Assembly: GCA_002633005.1 (NCBI GenBank)
Contig: NMRA01000502.1
Coordinates: 268,353 to 321,480, forward strand
Length of the DNA: 53,128 nucleotides
Direction: 5' to 3'
DNA from: Phoronis australis
Taxonomy: Eukaryota > Phoronida > Phoronidae
Shown here: piece by piece, positions 46,101 to 53,128 of the stretch
Layout of the letters: each line of letters begins with the position of its first letter
Position numbering within the stretch: position 1 is the first letter of the stretch
The notes under the pieces: generated by a model
What the model was told of the DNA's origin: nothing
Databases searched by the model: none
What the model saw: the letters and a program-made list of their open reading frames with translations, nothing else
Translations under genes and position numbers: made by a program

Positions 46101-47445
46101 ACGGATGTCTCCTCTTGAGGTACATACACATGTAATTGTCAGGATGCGTAGCCTTAACTCTTTTCCCAAAGTTTACAAGACTCCGATTTTCCGTAGTCTG
46201 CCTGTGGCAGTTGCTCATTGCTAACGCTCAGTCAGTGTTCATGCAAAAGTACAAAGTCCAGTGACAAGTTTAGGACATCTTCATGTGGTAACCGCTCTTG
46301 CATGGGAATTTGTACTGCATAATTGAAATTTTTGCAGCTCGGTGAAAGTATGACGAATAGTTTACAGAAGTCTTTTGAATCTCAAAAAATGTTATGATTC
46401 GTGTTATCAAGTCAAGGAATGAGTGAAAATCGGGGACTTGCAACAAAAATATTCATTCTAAAAAAGTGAAAGTCTAAATGACCTTCAACACACAGAAATA
46501 AAAATTGACTCAGTGACAAGGTTGGGGCACTTACTGGAAATCTCCAAGTAAGATTCGATCCGAAATAGGTTCCTTTTTTCTTGGCTTGAGTGGTTTGGTG
46601 CACCAAAACAGATTTTTGAATCTGCTCAGTTTCGTAGACGCGGAATTTGTACTATGACCAGGTGACGCAGATGAACGATGTGACCGCTCGAAACTCCCTA
46701 TTGAGTAGGAGATGGGCATCAGTTCTTGAATATCTACTAGCTGTGGAAATTTTGAAGAGGGTGAAATTGATTTTGCAAATTCGGGTCTAACCTGTTCGAC
46801 CTTCCTGGTCATATTTTGCTCAGGCCGCACATGATCCGTCGGGGAGGGGGGCATTAGAAAAACCCCTGGCTGCACCTGCTCTTTTGAAGTGAAAGGCTTG
46901 CATGTATCCTTGGTTTTATCAGTAGATTCTGAGTTAAATCTGGCATGAGACCTTCCAATGACTGCCTGCACGACAGCGGTCCCAAAGTCAAGTATACGGG
47001 TAAGTATGGTTGACCTGTGTTTAACTGGAGGTCCCGCTTCCTTACGGGAAGACTCAGATACGGTGTACGGTGCTAGTTGTCTGAAAATGTTAAACATTTC
47101 ATCCAGGTTAAGCTCTTGACTTCCAGATAAATCATCAAAGCATTGTCCTTTGATCACTTGAATATCACAAATATCCTTTGCTCTTAGACGATTGGCGAAT
47201 ACGGTCCCACGATCTGCCTTGGCATCATCTGGAAATGCTCTGTGTGGTCTTTGTGCATTTACTCCGATATGTTGCAAGTTGACTGAAACACTATTAGACC
47301 TTGACATTTTCGTAATTACCAAACACTTACGTTGTGGGGTAAGACTGGTAGGATGATAACTAACAGCTCTAGGTATACACGCATTTTTAAAGGAGCTGCC
47401 AGCGTCATTCTCCTCTCCATTTGCGTTATTCTTTTTCTTTTCCAT
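36750..47445 (-). CDS. Divergent protein kinase gene, five exons
   Basis: Predicted 621-residue protein kinase-fold enzyme. The model joins exons 47445-46535, 40181-39932, 39484-39350, 38189-38035 and 37164-36750. Every intron is GT-AG and the phases (2,0,0,2) match at all four junctions. Residues 1-303 are a Ser/Thr-rich tail with no domain I recognise; the kinase domain is about 320-575. Seen in order: glycine loop GRGHAAWVV (about 329-337), ATP Lys in AVVKFYK (K353), helix C Glu (E364 or E359), hinge in exon 3, catalytic loop YNDLKPKH (D446, K448), DFS (473-475), APE (500-502), helix F Asp in SDIYSLG (D514) and Arg in NDRPP (R556). HRD is YND, the Mg-binding Asn is His451, and DFG is DFS, so catalysis may be weak or unusual. 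No signal peptide or membrane segment is evident. Intron 1 is 6.35 kb and repeat-filled. The kinase fold is clear; the subfamily is not assigned. Confidence 0.85.
37728..37925 (+). repeat. AAAGGCGAAGGCAACC dispersed repeat, copy 2
   Basis: Second member of the family at 6178. It lies in intron 4 of the kinase gene, on the opposite strand to that gene. Confidence 0.7.
38035..38189 (-). CDS. Kinase gene exon 4: catalytic loop
   Basis: Starts after the acceptor gttgtttcag with YLGAIHDVGVLYNDLKPKHL, the helix E end and catalytic loop, and continues to VYVIDFSYASDLDGI, the DFG-equivalent segment. The donor is ataag|gtgagt; 155 nt gives 51 codons plus two bases. The catalytic Asp and the Lys two residues later are present. 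The Asn five residues after the Asp is replaced by His, and the DFG Gly by Ser. Confidence 0.85.
39350..39484 (-). CDS. Kinase gene exon 3: hinge
   Basis: A short 45-codon exon found by reading through the intron for the missing strand 5, hinge and helix D. It begins after ctcgtacag and encodes IGKGENEKKGLVLDYISS (strand 5 and hinge), continues through SIYDVIKAKKSLPAHEW, and ends LLVFKVAQ before the donor gtactt. Both ends are phase 0, which fits exons 2 and 4. It fills exactly the gap expected between strand 4 and helix E. Confidence 0.82.
39647..39845. mobile_element. About 200-bp MITE, same family as 24049
   Basis: Begins CATGCGCACACCCAGCCTAAAA and ends TTTGGGTGCGCGCATG. It lies in intron 2 of the kinase gene, between exons at 39932 and 39484. 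No exact target-site duplication is visible, so the ends may have decayed. Confidence 0.65.
39932..40181 (-). CDS. Kinase gene exon 2: N-lobe
   Basis: Carries the start of the kinase domain: glycine-rich loop GRGHAAWVV, the ATP-anchoring Lys in PAVVKFYKD, the helix C region LNHEYTFYAYL and the strand LPRMYGYYK. The acceptor is ...atgtcctag and the donor is caag|gtaact. The 250-nt exon is one base plus 83 codons, so it enters in phase 2 and leaves in phase 0, matching exons 1 and 3. The open frame continues upstream to 40369, but that stretch is the TTGTGACAA repeat and is treated here as intron. Confidence 0.85.
40268..40371 (-). repeat. TTGTGACAATTTGG repeat block, left
   Basis: On the minus strand it carries TTGTCACAGTTTGGACCG, TTGTTACAATTTGGG, CTGTAACAATTTGGG and AATTTGTCACAG. 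The same motifs occur in plus orientation at 44004-44115. It lies just upstream of kinase exon 2 and extends that exon's open frame artificially. Confidence 0.75.
41340..42960. repeat. Inverted-tandem array of about 320-bp units
   Basis: About five diverged copies of one unit. Two run in minus orientation (about 41340-41660 and 41660-41990) and three in plus orientation (about 42060-42370, 42370-42690, 42690-42960). Landmarks per unit are TTTGTCTGTCATGG, AGTGACATG..TTGAATCA, TGGTACCTCGAATGTATGAGCTAG, GGTTTCTGG and TCAGTTTTAGCTGATACCTC. Orientation flips near 42000-42050, making a large imperfect palindrome inside kinase intron 1. Confidence 0.75.
44004..44115 (+). repeat. TTGTGACAATTTGG repeat block, right
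   Basis: Two units of about 50-60 bp, each with TTGTCACAA, (T/G)GTGACAA(C/T)TT and CCGTTGTGACAA or ACGTTGTGGCAA. It is inverted relative to 40268-40371. Confidence 0.75.
45120..45250. repeat. Hairpin-forming GGTCTTAAG repeat
   Basis: CTTAAGACCAAA (near 45149) is the inverse of TTTGGTCTTAAG (near 45172), and another TTTGGTCTTAAG follows. Outer TTTCATGAAATTT and AAGTTTCGTGAAATAGGCCCC look like a wider inverted pair. A dispersed repeat in kinase intron 1. Confidence 0.5.
46535..47445 (-). CDS. Kinase gene exon 1: N-terminal tail
   Basis: Encodes residues 1-303 plus two bases of codon 304. I chose the ATG at 47445 (MEKKKNNANGEE) because the frame upstream has no other ATG, and a possible acceptor (ctttgcag) ends just before it, suggesting an untranslated 5' exon further upstream. 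The exon ends at a strong GTAAGT donor (46534-46529). The protein is hydrophilic and rich in Ser, Thr, Lys and Arg, with a basic stretch near its end (KPLKPRKKEPISD). It looks disordered and regulatory, but nothing shows a specific function. Its join to exon 2 across 6.35 kb rests on phase agreement and strand, not on homology. Confidence 0.7.
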
Positions 47446-49873
47446 CGTTCTTTGATTTAGGTTGACATCAAGCTGCAAAGCCCTTTTTCACTGAAATCAA
47501 AGTGAATTCTAAGTTGCATGTTTTGCAGCCAGAGTGTAGAAATGTATACATGTAAGACCGCCTGTTGTTGGACTGTAATATGTCGCAATATCGCAATTAC
47601 AACGCGATATGTTGCAGTTTGATCCTCCGACTAAAGAACAAATCAGCGGACATTTCATATTGGCGCTCTTTAAAGTAGTCACAGCGAGAAAGCGACTTAC
47701 GCTTCATTCTGATTGCTGCAGTGGTTTATTAATGTAAAAAGAGAGGAACAAATATCCCTCTTAGCACCTTCCTTTTTCCATTTCTGCTGAACAGGACAAT
47801 TACGTGGCAGTTAATTGGTGTTTGTGTGGTGACATCGGACACTATGTTTCAGAAGTCTGGTAGCCCAGAAAGCGGAAAATCATCTGACCTCTCAGAAACA
47901 AAGGACACGTTCATGCTGTCAATATATCGTGCCTAGTCTTCGCAACACATCGGCAACCGCTTTGAAATTGTTTCCAACATTTGAGAAGAAAATTGTCATG
48001 GTGTCATCAGTACTTAAAACAAAACAAAACTTCATAATGGCAGGAAATATGGGAGATGTTATATGATCACCTAAGTGTGTCTATGTTAAAGCCACATATT
48101 GTGATAACTGGGTCAAGTTGAAGTCTCCAGTTGGAGCAGAGAGAGCCGGAAATGAAATAATCCATCACTTAGTACACTTTTTAACCATTGCCTACAGTAA
48201 AACCTCCATCACCATTGAACAGAAACAATTCCCAAAATTACCTTTTTTGTTTTTCATGAAAGTCTTCTCACATTGTAGTGAATGTCCACAGTTTTCAAAA
48301 GACTTTCTGGTGGTACAAAACTTGAACATCATGGTTAAAGCAAGAAGATTTGTTGCCACATGTTTTTATGAAAAAAATGAGTAAATAAAACTTCACTTGT
48401 CCACTATGTAATGTCCTGATAAGATTTTATCAGCGTCCTATTTAAAGCAGCTACAAACCCACCTTCCATAACAAAAAAGCAACTTTGAAAAGATGGTGCT
48501 GCCTGACGATTTTAACGCTGGCCCTTGTTATTTTTTATTTTGGTTCCTTGTTTCGCCAGTAAAGAACTAAATTTGATCCTGGATCTGTTTGATTTAATTT
48601 ACGTAATTTGTCTAGCGTTTTTAATTTAATGTGCCAGTGAACATCGTTTTTTATTTGAGGTCCTTAGCGATAAATTGACACGTGATTGATGAGAAGCGCC
48701 ATCTGTTTATGGTAAAGGTTTTGGATGAGCGGGTACCTTTTGCATCGCAACTGTATACTGTCCTACTCAAGATATGTTAAATGACTTATTAACAAAACCT
48801 CTGTCTCGAGATTGCTTCTTATCACTGCGTAAAATGCTAGGTGTAGGTTGAAAGTGGCAATGAGTTGGAACATAGTACCGTGCTTGTTACTTTGTTTGTA
48901 TGTTAAGTTATAAGCCTTGTATTTAAAACACTGCAACTACGTGGGAGAGTTGTAGTTGTATGGTAGGCCCTAGTTTTGTGTTTTCGAGCTGTATCCCCTG
49001 TATACAGTTGTCTTCCCTGCTCCCATGCTACTGGTTTATTACGCAAGATGCATTTATTGTTCCTGTCTGTCTGTTGTGTTCCTTGCCACGTAGCATTCAA
49101 TAAAATCTCTGAACTCGAGCTCTCGACTATATCAGACATCGACATATACATATGAGGATGTTTCAGTTCAAAGTACATACAGTGTACAGAGTGTGGCGGT
49201 AACTATAAGCAAGGTACACTTACGTGTGAGATGGTTTTTAAAAGTCAACGATTCGTTACTTCAGAAAATTTGACCTATCGACTATAGCTTCCATTTTCGA
49301 AGGTGTGCTGATCATTCCTTCGAAGTGTCATGTTTGAACCCCCTGTTCAGCACAATTTCAATCAGGTTTTACACAGCTGCCAGTACGACAGTATTGATAA
49401 TTTACAAGACTTGTTGTTATCGAGTGATATGAAGTTATTGGATTTAAGAGATTTCTCTAAATAAATATTAAATAAATACTATTTACGTTTCACTGCAAAC
49501 ATTGACATCTGATAAGAAAATTATATAGTATGTATGAACACACAGTCGGGACCAACTATTTGAAAACGTCACGAACAATTAAAAAACCTCCGAGTGAGAA
49601 CGGGATAAAACACAATGACTAATTGACCATCGAGAGATTATAATTAAATTAAAAGGTTCTGGTGATAGGAACTCGTCATGAGAGAAGAGTCGAGAAAACG
49701 AAAAGCGATGCTCACTTTGTCAAAGATTTTGCCTTCGAATATAGGCCCATGCACCTAAATGCGGTCATGCAGGGCACTCTGTCATAATAGCATATGAACT
49801 AAATACAGTCTACAATGCAGCTGCACATATGCCTATAAGCTGGACGTACAAGTTTGTTGCCTCTGGGCGTTTC
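47446..49873. other. Upstream of the kinase start, no gene recognised
   Basis: Should hold the kinase promoter and any 5' untranslated exon. A short inverted motif (ATATCGC/GCGATAT, 47586-47612) lies about 150 bp above the ATG. No TATA box is convincing. Confidence 0.4.
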
Positions 49874-50125
49874 TTATCTGTGTTCTGCCATAAACACAGT
49901 ACACAACTCATAGAAGTCGTCATCACAAGGACGCTCAGATTTAAAGGTATTATTTTGTTGGCAGGCTAAAACTTTTTGTTCGTCTAGAGCACAAAGACAA
50001 TATCTTGCCACATACGTTTCAGGAAGAGCGTACATCAAAAATGGCCTCCCATGATTCAAGTACATATTTCTGTATCGCCACCTGTTGTTAGTATTCCACA
50101 GCTGATACAATTTGTCAATTTCCTT
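49874..50125 (-). CDS. Terminal exon of an unknown Cys-containing protein
   Basis: After attttgcag the frame encodes 83 residues in phase 0: KEIDKLYQLWNTNNRWRYRN, then LNHGRPFLMYALPETYVARY, a CLC pair, three more Cys, and a stop after FMAEHR. The clear acceptor and protein-like composition argue for a real last exon. The rest of the gene should lie above 50150 on the minus strand; I could not identify other exons. Family not recognised. Confidence 0.45.
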   Translation of the reverse strand, partial: KEIDKLYQLWNTNNRWRYRNMYLNHGRPFLMYALPETYVARYCLCALDEQKVLACQQNNTFKSERPCDDDFYELCTVFMAEHR

Positions 50126-51013
50126 CTGCAAAATAACAACACCAAAATAGTTTTGTAACTACTAAACAATCTCATTTTCCCAACAAAAATTTATGTCTGG
50201 AACAGCAACGTTTTTACAGGGCCGAATCACTGGCTGCTCACCCCAACGGTTACTTAGTGGCGTACATGTAAATGTGAAGATAAGATTTCAAGGGAAACTG
50301 TAAGACAGGCATTATCACTCTTCTTGGAAAATAGTTACAAATAAATATATTTTGCAAAACGATTATAAGGTTTTACGAATTGCAGCTTTAAATATGACAC
50401 CAATCGTGTACTCTAGTCCTATACGTTTTTTGTTCAGTAATGCGAAGCTAATCAACGATAAATCTAAAAGATGTAACAGGTTCAGTGAGCGAGCAGATCT
50501 GTATTATTACTGTAAGTTGAAGGTCTGTTGCAAGAAAAGTCACCAAACAGTTTTAAATTAATTTTGTCATCAAACTTAAGTAGATTCATACACTGAACAA
50601 AATCGCCAAAAACAAGTCGCAATTGACCTATCCCCAGGATTATGACTGAAGGCTTAACTGACCAATCAAAACACAGGATCCTTGACCCACCTTCGTCTGT
50701 GTTTCCAAGCCGTCATTTTACCAGACAAACAACACATTGTCTGTAAAGCTTATTCTAGTCTATAGCTCAAGAAAAAGTGCAACAAGAATAGTGAAACGGT
50801 GTTGATATGACGTGTGTAATTCCGACAGGCGTTACACAGCTCGAGAAGAATATCCCGTAACTTTTTTGGCATTTGATCCCTAAAAAGTGATGTCGGCTGT
50901 GTAAATGATGGATAAAACTGTGTGGACGGCCACACGAGCAGACAAACTTGACCGTTGTTGCTGGATTACTTGAAGCATTTGCGCAAACTGAACCACGGTT
51001 GTAGATGCGCATA
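50126..51013. other. No recognised exon
   Basis: Should contain intron and possibly further exons of the gene ending at 49874, but I found no frame with matching splice sites. Confidence 0.4.
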
Positions 51014-51255
51014 GCACCGAATGGGGGGAGGTCGGGAGGGGGGTTTGCCCCCCTCCCGCCCGGGAAATTTTTCTGTTTTTACCTCTAAAAATCAAGCGTT
51101 TTCCTTGATTCCTGAAGTATTATCCAAGAAAAAAAAAAAAAAAAAAAACACGGAGAACGTGTCAAACAGGAAAAACTGCAAGTACCAAAGACTCGAACTC
51201 ACGACCTGGCGGATAGAGCGAGAGTGTGTTACCACTACACCACCACGATTTAACT
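51014..51255. repeat. SINE-like repeat with poly-A and tRNA-like block
   Basis: 51014-51115 matches 1440-1552 in inverted orientation (GGGAGGTCGGGAGGGG, TTTTTACCTCTAAAAATCAA, TTCCTTGATTCCTGAAGTA). A run of about 18 A follows (51131-51148). Then 51183-51250 on the minus strand has TGGTGTAGTGGTAA (A box) and GAGTTCGAGTCT (B box), a tRNA-like head without a proper cloverleaf. Confidence 0.6.
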
Positions 51256-53128
51256 ACATCTCTCATACTAAAAGACTTACTTGTTTATGGGCCACAGCGT
51301 TTGCGCGCGTAACCTACTTCTTTTTGTAATGCTTATTATACGTTTTATATTTTGTGCCATCAATTCTTAACAAATTTGTCGTATTTGAAATAGTCTTCAA
51401 ATGCCCAAAAGACCAAATCCATTTTTCGTGTTGGCAATAATGACGGGATTGCTTTGGAAACCGTCTTAAGATAAGGTTTGACAAAGAGAGTATTGCGAGT
51501 TTCTGAGTGATTCACTAAGGCTTCGATTAAAATTCACATCTTACAAGCAGCTTCTGTTTTTTCATCGTCACTCAGGTTCCATTTTCTTTAAAAAATGAAG
51601 TAAATTTTCTTCATTGTACAGTGGAGCAGACGACAGAAACGGAGTCGTAGTGCGCAGCGCCTCTGACGGTCGCCTGGGATGTCGCGGGAGAGCCTATATA
51701 CTTAACCATAGTTCCGTTACGAATGCGCCGTGTTCCGAATTGGACACTTGAAATTGGATTTGAGCCCCCCCCCCAACACTAAAACTGCACACATTTAAAT
51801 CTTTTTTCATCTGTATTATTTTAATTACCGGGGTTTATTGATAAACTCAACATTTCCCTACGCGCTTACTGTTTTATTTTTTGCGGCAGCCAAAGGGGGG
51901 NGCCTATGTTAAACACATACTTTTCAGTTTGGTGGCTATAGGTCCTAGTATAGGCCTATCTGATTTTGACTCCGGATTTCACTCGTCTGGACGCCTTTGT
52001 CTAGGCATTTGCTGGATCTCAGCACTAGTAGCCACCGGTAGTCCCCGAAAATTGTTGTTTTAAAGGACATTAATTTTTTATTATTTTTCATTTATTTCGA
52101 CCTATAACGGGCATAATTCTGTTTCGTTGCAGAGGCACATTTGTGTTATTCATATACCCGTAGGCTGGCGTTCAACTGAACTTCTCAGCAAAATTTACAG
52201 ATTCGATCGGCACATGCAGGTAGGGGCACTACTATACTCAAAGCCCCGTTCGAGCTGCTGTCACGAAAAAACCAGTTGAATTAGTTTTTGTTCAGAACCT
52301 TTACAGTAGTGTACACTACGCCTACAGAGTTAGGGAGAGCTCATTTTGTAGTTGTTCAAACATGATACTTGGATTTACGAAGCTTTAAAAACAATTTCAG
52401 TCATTTTTATCAATGGCCACTTTTTGCCACTACACCAGACTTGTCATATTTAGTTACCATATTACAGCTTAGTGATCATGAAAACTTACCTTATTGTAAT
52501 GAAACTACAAAAAATATGAAGTTCAACAGAAGGTTGGCCTAATTTAAATGTCTTTATGATGCACTGAATTACGGCCGATTCCATGCACTAATTTGACTTG
52601 GACACAGACCTACACCTACCGGAGCTAACTGTTTGCCTAGGATAAGATGAGTATGTGCCTGAGCTATGAACCTGGTTTTTTAATCAAAATATTTCGCTAG
52701 AAGATTAGAAAAGTATAAACATTGCTATCGGATAATCCCATCAGTTGTGACCTAATTTTCATTTGGCGGAATTTAGCATACGGCTGAAAAATATTGACGA
52801 ATCTTCACTGATTTTGTTCGAGATATCCTGAAATCTATGGCACTGTACAGATAATTCAACTTTAAGATACATGCTCAGCTTTACATGAACATATCGCATC
52901 TGTGGCCTTGTCAGTTTTCAAGTGAAGGTGAACCCCGTGTTGAGTTCTTCGGATTTTCGCTGGCTCCGAAATACTTTTCCTCGAATACTTATTTTTTCGT
53001 CGTTGCCTTTACAAATTCCCAAATCATGAACGTACGATTCTCAACTGAAAAGGATCGCCTGTTGTCTTTGTCGAAGTGTTTTCGGAGAGTGCAAAAACAC
53101 TCATCGATTCCACTAGGAACCATAACGC
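51256..53128. other. No recognised gene
   Basis: AT-rich sequence with a C run (51766-51774) and a single N (51901). No supported exon. Confidence 0.45.

Larger units (their letters stand above)
42961..46534. other. Rest of kinase intron 1, upstream part
   Basis: Apart from the TTGTGACAA block and the 45.1-kb hairpin repeat, no coding segment is supported. A GC-richer patch at 43540-43700 has overlapping frames on both strands and no clear gene. Confidence 0.45.

Overview
This is eukaryotic genomic DNA: AT-rich (I did not count composition), mostly non-coding, with split genes, GT-AG splice signals, non-LTR retrotransposons and many short terminal-inverted-repeat (TIR) elements. Frequent ACATGTAC-type motifs, a CR1-like LINE, a divergent protein kinase, a sulfotransferase-like gene and apparently unmerged haplotypes at scaffold joins suggest a highly heterozygous marine invertebrate. 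An invertebrate deuterostome such as a lancelet or hemichordate is my best guess; this is inference. The assembly is draft quality: two long N runs (16011-16746, 27367-28220) and single N joins at 10807, 14091, 26278 and 51901. At 10807 and 14091 the flanking sequence is repeated, as when two alleles are laid end to end.

Layout. 1-5 kb: mostly unexplained DNA with a tRNA-like relic and a SINE-like repeat, then an exon for a putative type II membrane protein (4495-5007, minus). 5.1-6.0 kb: truncated LINE 3' end. 6.8-9 kb: coding-like fragments of unknown identity. 8.9-12 kb and 13.3-14.9 kb: duplicated blocks. 14.57-20.40 kb: an interval framed by 58-bp inverted repeats, with an exon reading inward from the right end and a minisatellite. 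20.4-26.2 kb: an interval framed by inverted copies of a second repeat, holding three TIR elements and an intronless sulfotransferase-like gene with a frameshift. 28.9-29.5 kb: small exons of an unknown gene. 30.0-32.2 kb: a broken CR1-like LINE lacking the reverse transcriptase catalytic centre. 32.2-36.7 kb: little that I recognise.

The best-supported gene lies on the minus strand at 47445-36750: a five-exon protein kinase of 621 residues. I assembled it from splice signals whose phases (2,0,0,2) all agree. It keeps the Gly loop, the ATP-binding Lys, the catalytic Asp, APE and the helix F Asp. The metal-binding Asn of the catalytic loop is His and DFG is DFS, so it is atypical. Its first intron (6.35 kb) holds an inverted-tandem array of about 320-bp units, framed by inverted TTGTGACAA-rich repeats. 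At 49.9-50.1 kb is the last exon of an unknown Cys-containing protein; the final 3 kb hold a SINE-like repeat and no recognisable gene.

There is no operon-like organisation and no evidence that these genes act together. Most structure in the window comes from mobile elements and their relics.
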